Of a DNA stretch of 54,795 bases, positions 1 to 7,144 are shown one piece after another (the stretch's first letter is position 1; every line of letters starts with the position of its first letter). The position numbers and the translations under genes were made by a program. The notes below the pieces were generated by a model. It saw only the letters and a program-made list of their open reading frames with translations, was not told the DNA's origin and made no database searches. Source of the stretch: an uncultured Acetobacteraceae bacterium (lineage in GTDB: Bacteria; Pseudomonadota; Alphaproteobacteria; Acetobacterales; Acetobacteraceae); the NCBI GenBank assembly GCA_903907955.1, contig CAIVPZ010000002.1, forward strand, positions 1 to 54,795. Reading direction: 5' to 3'.

Positions 1-1391
1 CACGACCTCAACACCGTGCTTGCGCAGGTTGGTCGCGAGATAGGCCTGATAGAGCGCGCCCCATTCCTTCACCCGGCCGTCGAGCTGATCGAGCCACAAT
101 CCGCCCATGCGGCCGGTCCCGGTCAGCACGGCGTTGAAGACCGCGGTGTGGGTATGCAGCTGCATGTCACCGGCGACCCGGCCGCCCGCGCCTTTGAAGC
201 TGTGCAGCTCGGTGTAGTCCTGCCCGCTCCGGTCGGTCCTGACGATCTCGACGGTCGGCCGGGCGGTGGTGTGGTCGAACGACACCCAGCCGATCGCGCC
301 CGGCTCCCAGCCGGCTTTTCCTTGCGCGCCCTGTCTGGCGCGGCCGATCTGCGCCTCGATGTCCAACATGACGCTGGCGATGGCGTCGTGATGGGCCTGG
401 AGGATCATCGCACGCTCCGCCCCGGTCGGGGCGAAAGCCCATGCGACCGAGACGGATTTCGGGGCGGAGAAGGTCAGGTCGACGTAGCCGATCCGTGCCC
501 GGGAGGTGTCCATCCGCTCGTGGTACTGCTTCGCGGTCAGTTCGCCGCCGGTGGCTGTGCGGCCGGACAGGACGTCCTCGCGCTGCTCCGGGGTCAGCTC
601 GGCTTGCTTCGCCCCCAGAACGGCCTGGAAGCGCCGCACAGCCCGCTGCGCGACGTCCGGCGGCAATGTGCCGTCCCGTCTACCCGCCGGCCGGCCAGGA
701 CGTTCTCCACCTCGGCGCGCCTGGGCAGCCGGCGCTCGTCCATGCCGAAGACGGTGCCGATGCCATCGGTCCCCGCCTGCTTCTGCTTGCCCTCGATGTC
801 GCCGCCGTCGGCGCGCTGGCCATTCAGCAGATTCGCGACATCGCCCGCGGTGAGGGCTCTGGTGACATCGATGCCGAGCCGCGCGGCAAGCGCCGGGTTC
901 ATGTCGCGGCGCGGCGTCGCCGTCGCGCTGCTGTAGTCCTTGCCGGTGCGCGCGTGCTCCGTGGCACGGTCGAGGCGCTCGCCGGGGCCTTCTCCGTCAT
1001 CGCCGGCGCGGTGGTGGCCGGTACGGTAGAGGGAGGCGACAGCCTCGTCCCGGTCCACCAGTCCGGCCGCGATAAACGCACCAAGCGCCCGGACCATCAC
1101 CTCGTCCCGCGGCGGGGAGCGGCCTGCGGCATCGGTGCCGCTCTCGGCCAGCCGGTCAGCCTCGCGCGCGACCAGCTCGTCGAGCGCTGCGCCGCCCGGC
1201 AGCCGCCCGCCGGTCGTCTCGGCCGCATAGCGCGCCGCGGCGGCTTCCGCCGGCGTCGGCGGCTTCAGGCCCTGGTGATAGTACTCCGCCATCGCCGCCA
1301 TCTCCGGCGACAGCGTCTGCTGCAACAGGTGCTCGCTCATGGCGCGCGCCGCCGAAGGCGCGCCCGCCGCGCCCGTCCGATAGGTCAGCAC
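1..1391 (-). pseudogene. MobF/TrwC-family conjugative relaxase, frameshifted, cut by left edge
   Basis: A MobF relaxase nicks oriT and transfers the strand covalently attached to a tyrosine. The N-terminal frame starts at a GTG at 1391 (MLTYRTG) and has the paired Tyr of the family at residues 37-38 (AEYYHQG). It reads well to about 681, where the frame changes. The second frame continues to base 1 and carries the three-His metal motif MQLHTHTAVFN at about 131-163 (reverse strand), plus FSAPKSVSVAW upstream of it. The break coincides with a 5-bp tandem duplication at 671-680. Removing one copy joins the two frames as VDGTLPPD. The helicase part lies outside the window. As written, only a 265-aa N-terminal fragment without the His triad would be made. 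A sequencing error is the alternative. Confidence 0.85.
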
Positions 1392-1392
1392 C

Positions 1393-1752
1393 TCAGTGCT
1401 GCGTTGTGGTTGCGGTCGACCAATCCTTCAGACTGGTCTCGAACTGTCTGCCGACCGCCTCCGGCAGCTCGGCCACCAGCGCGATCAGACTCGTCTGGTT
1501 CTCGTCCATTTTCCGGACCTGCGCGGCGAGCGCCTCAAGCGCCACGGCAACCGGTGACGGCCCGGCATCCTGCGAGGCGGCGCCAAGGATTTCGGCGAGC
1601 ATCTCCGACTGCGCCCGGCTGGTTTCCAGCAGCACATTCAGAACGGTCAGAACGTTCTGCTGAACCTCGCGCTGCTCATCCAGCTGCCCGGCGATCGCGG
1701 TCAGGGTGTCGGAAATGTGGGCGAGGTACGCCCCGTCTCTTGTCGCTGTCAT
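1393..1752 (-). CDS. small helical protein upstream of relaxase (possible relaxosome accessory factor)
   Basis: A 119-aa product with no family I recognise. It is mostly helical, with heptad-like stretches such as the segment from HISDTLTAIAG to LNVLLETS. It ends one base before the relaxase start, so the two are almost certainly co-transcribed. The ATG at 1752 is chosen because GGAAG lies just upstream; an upstream in-frame Met at 1788 exists without such a site. Position between oriT-like DNA and relaxase is typical of nick-site accessory proteins (TraJ/TrwA-like role), but this is inferred from context only. Confidence 0.6.
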   Translation of the reverse strand: MTATRDGAYLAHISDTLTAIAGQLDEQREVQQNVLTVLNVLLETSRAQSEMLAEILGAASQDAGPSPVAVALEALAAQVRKMDENQTSLIALVAELPEAVGRQFETSLKDWSTATTTQH

Positions 1753-1849
1753 CAAGCTTCCTGTCGTTGCCGGCTGCATGCATCGCACCCGGTTATCTCC
1801 GGCAAACCGGCGCAGCTCCGGCCATACAGGACGCGGCAGCGCCTTTCAA

Positions 1850-1995
1850 CACTCACCCGTCTAGGGTGACTTGGTCTGTAAGAGACACCCATCTTTGTTC
1901 CATCTGCCAACTTCCCCATGAAGGGGGTGTTTTGGGGAGTGTTTTAGGGGGTGTTTTGCAGGGTGTTTTCGGGGGCGTTTTGGGGTGTTGTTTAC
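1850..1995. other. candidate origin of transfer (oriT) region
   Basis: Non-coding DNA between the divergent relaxase operon and the ParA-type operon, where oriT usually lies in MobF and IncP systems. It holds a hairpin TCACCC-GTCTA-GGGTGA (1853-1869), then a short GTCT/AGAC inverted repeat at about 1873-1885, then the direct-repeat block at 1923-1990. No nic consensus could be matched, so the site is inferred from gene order and secondary structure. Confidence 0.45.
1923..1992 (+). repeat. iteron-like 12-bp direct repeats
   Basis: Five to six tandem copies of an 11-12 bp unit close to GGGGGTGTTTT begin at about 1923, 1934, 1946, 1958, 1970 and 1982, with small differences (GGGGAGTGTTTT, CGGGGGCGTTTT). 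They sit immediately upstream of the three-gene operon whose first product has a helix-turn-helix-like segment. Such phased repeats usually bind a plasmid protein several times on one DNA face, as the stb repeats of R388 bind StbA. Whether they act in transfer, partition or replication cannot be told from sequence. Confidence 0.7.
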
Positions 1996-2045
1996 CCCGG
2001 AGCGGACCGGTATGAAGAGAGAGAAACAAGGGTCTTCCACGCGCG

Positions 2046-2552
2046 ATGCCGGTCAAGCAGCCACGACACGATTCGGACATCGCGCAACTGGCGGAGGATC
2101 TGGCGGGCCGCTGGAAACAGGGCGATGGAATCGAGCCATGGCTGCGGCTCATGGAGCCGGAGCTGTCCGGCAAGGTCCGCAACGAGCGCTGGTCATGGGA
2201 ATCGATCGCACGCGCCCTGAACGTGGCCGGCATCACCTACCGGACCGCACAGCCCTGGACCGGCGTGCGGCTGTTGCGAAAGATCACGTCCATCCGGGTC
2301 GAGAGCCGCAAGCGCGCGAGGCGCAACGGCAGTGGTACGCCGGCCACCAGCACCTGGGCACGGCCGGTCGCGGCGTTCGATATGAATCCGGTCGAAGACG
2401 AGGAGCCGGAGTTCAAGCCGGTGACGCTGCTCAACTGGAGCGGCAAGCGGATCACCGACGAAGACATCACGCCGAGACAGCAGCCGGCACCAGATCCAGC
2501 CCCGAAAGTCGACGTGGACGCCGTCATCAGGCGTCTGCTCGGCAAAGAGTAG
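2046..2552 (+). CDS. putative DNA-binding protein, TraK/StbA-like position
   Basis: A 168-aa protein. Residues about 48-80 (WSWESIARALNVAGITYRTA...) look like a helix-turn-helix of the kind seen in plasmid and recombinase accessory proteins. The C-terminal half is acidic and proline-rich, so probably disordered, and ends in a short helix (VDAVIRRLLGKE). It is first in an operon with a ParA-like ATPase and a membrane protein, next to direct repeats and facing the relaxase operon. This matches traK-traL-traM of IncP and stbABC of IncW plasmids. No close family is recognised; binding to the 1923-1990 repeats is an inference. The ribosome site is weak. Confidence 0.65.
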   Translation: MPVKQPRHDSDIAQLAEDLAGRWKQGDGIEPWLRLMEPELSGKVRNERWSWESIARALNVAGITYRTAQPWTGVRLLRKITSIRVESRKRARRNGSGTPATSTWARPVAAFDMNPVEDEEPEFKPVTLLNWSGKRITDEDITPRQQPAPDPAPKVDVDAVIRRLLGKE

Positions 2553-2574
2553 CAGCAACCGACAAGGAGCTCAG

Positions 2575-3495
2575 TTGGTGTCAGCCACCAGGAACGAAAA
2601 GCCTTCCAGCGCTGCGCCTTCGCGCACCGGCGAGGGCGCGCCCGTCGCGCGCCCGGTCTTCAATTTCGATGCTGTCATCGACGCCGAACCGGAACTTGAG
2701 ATTCTCGGCGCCGGCAGGAAGGTCGAGAGCCCGGTCAAGGTCGAGCACGGGGCGGACCTGTCCGGCAAGAAGAAGATCATCTTCTGGACGGGCCGTGGCA
2801 AGACCGGCAAGACCACCGGTATCCGCTGGGCGGCGGAGACCGCGGTCGCGAACGGACGGTCGCTGCTCATGGCCGACATGGACCCGACCAACGATACGTT
2901 CTCGAAGTACTTTGGCGGCGTCTTGCGTCCCCCCGAGGCATCGGAACCGGCCATCGCGCTCAAGTGGCTCGACAAGCTGCTGCAACATGCCTTGCAGCAG
3001 GGGATGTCGCTTCTGGTGGACCTCGGCGGTGGCGACACGACTCTTCGCCGGCTAGTGACCCAGCTGCCCGACCTGGTGGCGATGTTCGAGGCACAGGGAT
3101 TCGCGGTCGTCGTGCTCTACGCGATCGGGCCGCAGGAGGAAGACCTTTCGCCACTTGCAACGTTGCAGAGCCTCGGCTTGCGACCCACCGCCACGGCGAT
3201 CGTGCTCAATGAGGCGATGATCGAAGTCGGCGATACGCGAGAGACCGCCTTTGCCCGCGTCTTCGGCCACAGTGCCTTTCGTGCGGCGGTCGATCGCGGT
3301 GCCGTCCCGGTCTGGATGCCGCGCCTGCTGGCGGCACAGCAGGTCGAGATCCGCCGGCTGCATTTCCGCGACGCCGCGGATGGACAGGTCGGCCAGGGGA
3401 CCTCGCCGCTGGGGCCATTCGACCGCTCGCGGGTTCTCAACTGGCTGCAGGCGATGGATGCCAACTTCGCCGGCATCAAAACGTGGTTCCCGTGA
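2575..3495 (+). CDS. ParA/MinD-type ATPase, TraL/StbB-like
   Basis: A 306-aa P-loop ATPase with a deviant Walker A motif GRGKTGKTT at residues 73-81, a Walker A' region LLMADMDPTND (97-107) and a switch-like LLVDLGGGDTT. This is the ParA/MinD superfamily. Its 60-residue N-terminal extension is unlike chromosomal ParA. The start is a TTG at 2575 (or GTG at 2578) preceded by AAGGAG at 2564-2569. It lies 22 bp after the DNA-binding protein gene and overlaps the next gene. Members beside oriT (TraL, StbB) affect plasmid positioning or transfer rather than classical parABS; that role is inferred here. Confidence 0.8.
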   Translation: MVSATRNEKPSSAAPSRTGEGAPVARPVFNFDAVIDAEPELEILGAGRKVESPVKVEHGADLSGKKKIIFWTGRGKTGKTTGIRWAAETAVANGRSLLMADMDPTNDTFSKYFGGVLRPPEASEPAIALKWLDKLLQHALQQGMSLLVDLGGGDTTLRRLVTQLPDLVAMFEAQGFAVVVLYAIGPQEEDLSPLATLQSLGLRPTATAIVLNEAMIEVGDTRETAFARVFGHSAFRAAVDRGAVPVWMPRLLAAQQVEIRRLHFRDAADGQVGQGTSPLGPFDRSRVLNWLQAMDANFAGIKTWFP

Positions 3496-4154
3496 GCGAG
3501 GGCGCGCAAGCGCCCGACCTCCCGCACGCCAGCAGTGAACTCGGTCGCGATATTGAACGGATGCAGGCCGAGCTGGATCGCGGCATCCAGCTCGCCGGCC
3601 TGAGGAACGATCCCACGCTGCCGCTGATCCAGGCGTTGTCCGCGTCGCTCGGTCTGCAATGGCGGCTGCATGATCAGGCTGTCAGGTATTTTCGCAGCGC
3701 GAGCGACCGGCTTGACCGCCAGCTCGCGGACACGATCGCGCAAGGCGAACAGGCGCTCGATATGCGCCGCGTCGCCATTGTCGAAAACCTGGCGCCGCTG
3801 CTGGCAAAACTGACAACGCAGAATGTCCGGACCTGGAGCCGGTCGGTCACGCTGAAGACGGCTCTGACCTTCGGCGGGTTCGCGGTCGCGCTGGCGCTCG
3901 GGGTTGGGATGGCCGGGTATGGCGCCGGCTGGCAGGCCGGACATGCTTCCGGCCTCGATACCGCCGGCGCGCTGGCAGGCACTGTCCTTCGAGCCGGGCC
4001 GGATGCCGAAAGCGCCCTCCTGGGCATGGTGCGCGCCAACAATCTCGTGGAAGCCTGGTCGAGATGCCAGAAGACGGCAGTGCCCGACAGGGAAGGCCGG
4101 CGCGTCTGCTCGATGCCGATGTGGGCTGACCCCGGAAGCCAGCCGAGAAGCTGA
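3492..4154 (+). CDS. single-pass membrane protein, TraM/StbC-like position
   Basis: About 220 aa. The GTG at 3492 overlaps the ParA stop codon (GTGA), so translation is likely coupled; a GTG at 3483 is also possible. The N-terminal 115 residues are helical and polar, followed by one hydrophobic segment (FGGFAVALALGVGMAGYGAGW), a Gly/Ala-rich stretch and a short C-terminal domain with two Cys. No family is recognised. As third gene after a DNA-binding protein and a ParA-like ATPase, it may anchor that module to the membrane, like IncP TraM. Confidence 0.65.
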   Translation: MSEGAQAPDLPHASSELGRDIERMQAELDRGIQLAGLRNDPTLPLIQALSASLGLQWRLHDQAVRYFRSASDRLDRQLADTIAQGEQALDMRRVAIVENLAPLLAKLTTQNVRTWSRSVTLKTALTFGGFAVALALGVGMAGYGAGWQAGHASGLDTAGALAGTVLRAGPDAESALLGMVRANNLVEAWSRCQKTAVPDREGRRVCSMPMWADPGSQPRS

Positions 4155-4220
4155 GCCCCTGCACGGGAACAATCGAAGACGTCCCGCGCGCCCGCGCTTG
4201 TCGGCGCCCGCTGTTTCGGC

Positions 4221-5363
4221 TCACCCATGGCCGCCGGGCAGGTGAAAGACGTAGCCCGTGCTCCGGCCGCCTTTGTCATTGGGCACCAGCAGGCCGCGCC
4301 TCACCAGGTCGGCGATGTCGCGCTGTGCGCTGTCGGCGGAGCAGCCGCAGATCGCTGCCCATTTGCGGGTCGTGACCAGCCCCTCCCAGCCTTCCAGCAG
4401 CTTGCCGAGCACCTTGCGCTGGCGCTCGTTGACCGGGTGGTTCTCCAGGTTCGCCCAGAACCGGGCAATGGTGATCACCTGCGCGGCGGTCGCTTCGGCG
4501 TGTTCAATGGCCCGCTTGTGGCAGTCCAGGAACCAGAGAAGCCACAAGGTGATGTCCAGCTGGTCGCCCTTCTGCGTGCGCTCCAGCGTGTCGTAGTAGC
4601 TCCGCCGCTGCCGCAGGATGGCCGAGGACAGCGAATAGAACCGCTGTTCGGCGCCCTCGGCCTGGGCGATCGCCATGTCCGCGATGGCGCGGCCGATCCG
4701 GCCGTTGCCATCGTCGAGCGGGTGGATGGTGACGAACCACAAATGGGCGATGCCTGCCCGCACCAGCCCGTCCGGTTCCCCGCCGGCGTTGAACCAGGCC
4801 AGGAACTGCGACATCCCGGCGGGCACGCGGCTGGCCGGAGGGGCCTCGAAATGAACGCGCGGAGGCTTGCCGCCCCGGTAGGCGCTGGAGACCACCTGCA
4901 TCCGGCCGCGAGCGTCCGTCCGCCACCTGCCCACGTCGATCGGTGCCTCGGCCGATGGCTTTGCGGCGGCGAACAGGGCGCGGTGCCAGCCGAAGATCCG
5001 CTCCCCGGTCAGTGGTTCCCGGAAGTTGCGGGTGGCATCGAGCACGATTTCGGCCACCCCCTCCACCTGGCTGTCCTGGGGTGCCACGCCGCCTTCCGGC
5101 AGACCCAGCCGCCGGGCGATGGACGAGCGGACGCTGGCCGGCGGCAGCGTCTCGCCCTCGATGGCAGAGGTCGCCACCGCGTCAGCCGTGGTGGCGGTCA
5201 GTTCGGTTTCCTGGCGCATCTCCAGCCCTGCCGCCGCCATGGTCCCGAGGAACCTTCCATGCCGGAACCGGGCATCGGCGACCGCTGGTAGCAATCGCCC
5301 GGCGTCCCACTGGAACCGCGGCCAGTCGGGAAGTTCCCAGATATACACCGCGCCCACATTCAC
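4221..5363 (-). CDS. Fic-domain protein AMP-transferase with N-terminal DUF4172 and C-terminal winged helix
   Basis: A 380-aa Fic protein that probably transfers AMP from ATP to a protein hydroxyl. The catalytic motif HPLDDGNGRIGR is at residues 214-225. The N-terminus matches DUF4172 (YIWELPDWPRFQWD). Residues 65-70 (TSAIEG) fit the inhibitory helix motif (S/T)xxxE(G/N), so the enzyme is likely self-inhibited (class II Fic). Residues from about 320 form a winged helix (KWAAICGCSADSAQRDIADLVRRG), suggesting DNA binding and autoregulation. GTG start at 5363, overlapped by an operator-like palindrome. It is separate from the Doc toxin nearby and has no antitoxin beside it. Confidence 0.9.
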   Translation of the reverse strand: MNVGAVYIWELPDWPRFQWDAGRLLPAVADARFRHGRFLGTMAAAGLEMRQETELTATTADAVATSAIEGETLPPASVRSSIARRLGLPEGGVAPQDSQVEGVAEIVLDATRNFREPLTGERIFGWHRALFAAAKPSAEAPIDVGRWRTDARGRMQVVSSAYRGGKPPRVHFEAPPASRVPAGMSQFLAWFNAGGEPDGLVRAGIAHLWFVTIHPLDDGNGRIGRAIADMAIAQAEGAEQRFYSLSSAILRQRRSYYDTLERTQKGDQLDITLWLLWFLDCHKRAIEHAEATAAQVITIARFWANLENHPVNERQRKVLGKLLEGWEGLVTTRKWAAICGCSADSAQRDIADLVRRGLLVPNDKGGRSTGYVFHLPGGHG

Positions 5364-5433
5364 CGCAGAGTTGCGGTGGTTGTGTAGGCGCGTGCGGCGA
5401 TTGCGTCAACAAATTCGCCGCAACGTTGCGGCG
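5363..5433. promoter_or_regulatory. two operator-like palindromes CCGCA-N4-TGCGG upstream of fic
   Basis: Two copies of the same interrupted palindrome occur, at 5363-5376 (CCGCAGAGTTGCGG) and 5418-5431 (CCGCAACGTTGCGG). The second extends to a perfect 18-bp palindrome at 5416-5433. Their centres are 55 bp apart and the first covers the fic start codon. The arrangement suits repression by a dimeric regulator, plausibly the Fic protein's own winged helix. The rest of 5364-5627 shows no gene. Confidence 0.6.
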
Positions 5434-5586
5434 ATCATGGCGGGCTTGCCGCGTCCCGTTGACCAATGCGGCGCGCAGCGCCGCTTCGGGGTGGGTGGGT
5501 GGGCACCAACACCTTGCGCCGAAGGCGCTCCTTGCGGCGGCTCTGCCGCCGCCGGGCGGCCGGGCCGGGCACCACGTACAGGGCAA

Positions 5587-5612
5587 GCGCCCCGCCATTG
5601 CCGGCGGGGCGC
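5587..5612 (-). terminator. hairpin after the DUF736 gene
   Basis: A perfect 10-bp GC stem (GCGCCCCGCC / GGCGGGGCGC) with a 6-nt loop lies 16 bp past the DUF736 stop codon. There is no strong T-run after it, so it may be a weak terminator or an mRNA-stabilising end. A diverged copy of the same hairpin follows the decayed DUF736 copy near 6383-6402. Confidence 0.45.
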
Positions 5613-5627
5613 ATTTGATCCCGGCGG

Positions 5628-5945
5628 TCAGTCGCCGTTGCGGCGGGACCACAGCAGGTTGAAGCTCTTGCCATCCTCGGCCTCGACCAGGCTGGCATAG
5701 AGCGGTGCGGCGAAGGCCGGATCGTCGAGCTTGACCGACCAGTAGTCCCGCCCGCTCTCCTTGGCCGTCCGCTTCCAGGCGGCTCCCACTTCGAAATTCG
5801 CCAGGAACACCCGGTAGTCGGGTGCGCTGTCCTTGCTTTTGTTGGCCTCGGCGGCGAACTGCAGTTTGGCGGTGAGGGTCAGGGTCTTGAGGTTGCCCGA
5901 GAAGTTGCCGTTCGCGGTGCGGGTGAAGGTGCCGATGATCGCCAT
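5628..5945 (-). CDS. DUF736 family protein
   Basis: A 105-aa protein of DUF736, a family of unknown function common on alphaproteobacterial plasmids and ICEs. The hallmark N-terminus is present (IGTFTRTANGNFSGNLKTL), as are SAPDYRVF and the EVGAAWKRT segment. Length is normal for the family. The ATG at 5945 has GGAG 6 bp upstream. It stands alone, followed by a GC hairpin. Its presence supports the mobile-element reading of the window. Confidence 0.9.
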   Translation of the reverse strand: MAIIGTFTRTANGNFSGNLKTLTLTAKLQFAAEANKSKDSAPDYRVFLANFEVGAAWKRTAKESGRDYWSVKLDDPAFAAPLYASLVEAEDGKSFNLLWSRRNGD

Positions 5946-6204
5946 GGTGTGCTCCGTCCTGTTCAGGTCTCGGCCGCCCGTTGCGGGGCATAGCGAGGGG
6001 CGTCAGCCTTTCACCCTCTGGCCAGATCAAGCCATCGGAAGGCCGCTCGGGCGGCGAGCCGGAACAGCGGGGGGAAGTGCAGCCCTGGCGATCGGCGTCA
6101 CCCCGTGCTGCGGACGGTTGCCGGCGCCGGCCAGCCTCTGACCCCTCCAGGCCATGCCGCCGCCATGACAAGAGAAGAAGACAGCGCCGGGCACGCCGGT
6201 CGCG

Positions 6205-6430
6205 CTGGACCGCGGTCGGGGCGGCCTGGAAGCGGACGGCCAGGGAGAGCGGGCGGAACGGTCGATCCAGCGGGACCGGCTTTGGCTGCGGAAGACCGCT
6301 CGCGGCCGGGCGAGGGCAGGGCGGCTACATCCTGCCGTGGTTCATGCCGCCGGTCGTCGGAGCTGGATCGGACTGCACCGCCGGCAATGGCGGGGCGCTT
6401 GCTCTCTGCGCGGTGCCCGGCCCGGCCAAA
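6205..6430 (+). pseudogene. decayed second copy of DUF736, opposite orientation
   Basis: The plus-strand reading at 6215-6260 gives VGAAWKRTARESGR, nearly identical to residues of the intact DUF736 protein. After this the similarity decays, but it resumes past the gene end: the GCCGGCAATGGCGGGGCGCTTGC hairpin-half and the following GGTGCCCGGCCCGGCC occur in both places. No start codon or usable frame is left. The remnant includes the old downstream flank, so it arose by inverted duplication or recombination of the locus. The remainder of 5946-6439 shows no gene. Confidence 0.7.
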
Positions 6431-6439
6431 CCAGACGCC

Positions 6440-6838
6440 TCATGGCTGGGCAGGCCGGAGATTCCGCCGGATCCAGGCGGCGCACTCGGCCTCGCCGATC
6501 GTCCCACCGGCGAGGCCCTCCATCGTCAGCACGCACTCCGCGTCGCCGGCGGCAAGGGCGGCGCCGTTGAGCAGCAGGAACGTCTCGACGGACACGAAGG
6601 CGGTCCGCTTGTTGCCATCCACGAAGGGGTGGTTCCGGGCCAGCCCGTAGCCGAGGCTGGCAGCGAGCGACGCCAGATCGGGATCGCCATAGGCGGCGAG
6701 GTTCCGCGGGCGGTCGATGGCGCTGGCCAGCAGGCCGGCATCCCGGATTCCCTCGCTGCCGCCGTGCCAGGCGATCTGCTCATCGTGGATCGCCTCGACG
6801 ACCTCGCGCAGCAGCCAGACGATGTCCGGCCCGCTCAC
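6440..6838 (-). CDS. doc: Doc-type toxin (Fic/Doc fold)
   Basis: 132 aa, the usual Doc length. The catalytic loop HPFVDGNKR is at residues 70-78, matching Doc kinases that phosphorylate and inactivate EF-Tu. The N-terminus (LREVVEAIHDEQI...GIRDAGLLASAI) is also typical. The start at 6838 overlaps the antitoxin stop (antitoxin ends at 6835), so the pair is translationally coupled. The partner is an AbrB-fold protein instead of the classical Phd. Confidence 0.9.
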   Translation of the reverse strand: MSGPDIVWLLREVVEAIHDEQIAWHGGSEGIRDAGLLASAIDRPRNLAAYGDPDLASLAASLGYGLARNHPFVDGNKRTAFVSVETFLLLNGAALAAGDAECVLTMEGLAGGTIGEAECAAWIRRNLRPAQP

Positions 6839-7062
6839 TTCGCCAGTTCGCGCAGCACGTCACGGCGACGGTGCATCACCTCGCGGGCGACCTCCATCTG
6901 CCGGGCAAACGCGGGATTGTGGCGGACCAGCCGGATGCCGTCGGCGGTGTCGACGACGTGGAGAATGTCGCCCTCCGCCATCCGGTGCCGCAGCAGCACG
7001 TCGCGCGGCAGGGTGACCCCGAGCGAGTTGCCGATGGCGCGGATTTTCACGGCGTCGGTCAT
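6835..7062 (-). CDS. AbrB/MazE-fold antitoxin paired with Doc
   Basis: 75 aa with an N-terminal swapped-hairpin AbrB DNA-binding domain (VKIRAIGNSLGVTLPRDVLL) and a basic helical C-terminus (FARQMEVAREVMHRRRDVLRELAK) that should wrap the toxin. It is expected to neutralise Doc and repress the operon at the palindrome 26 bp upstream. The four-base overlap with doc supports a two-gene operon. Confidence 0.88.
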   Translation of the reverse strand: MTDAVKIRAIGNSLGVTLPRDVLLRHRMAEGDILHVVDTADGIRLVRHNPAFARQMEVAREVMHRRRDVLRELAK

Positions 7063-7087
7063 GGCGGCCTCGATGGTTACCCCGAAA

Positions 7088-7107
7088 GTTATAACACTAA
7101 TTATAAC
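7088..7107 (-). promoter_or_regulatory. AT-rich operator/promoter of the AbrB-Doc operon
   Basis: Inverted repeat GTTATAA-CACTAA-TTATAAC in an otherwise GC-rich stretch. On the minus strand it contains TATAAT and TATAAC, good -10 candidates, so repressor binding would cover the promoter. This fits autoregulation by an AbrB-fold antitoxin. Confidence 0.65.
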
Positions 7108-7144
7108 GTCGCGCTTCCTCGCGCCGTCAACGGTGAAGGGGCGC

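Noticed and set aside
1923-1992. CRISPR array
   Set aside because: Units are 12 bp and directly adjacent, with no spacers; no cas genes are present in the window.
441-2015. 524-codon plus-strand open frame
   Set aside because: Antisense to the relaxase and its upstream gene; low-complexity Arg/Ala/Pro composition.
1853-2236. 127-codon minus-strand frame with KTPPKTP repeats
   Set aside because: The repeats are just the translation of the 12-bp iteron-like DNA, and the frame covers the start of a better supported plus-strand gene.
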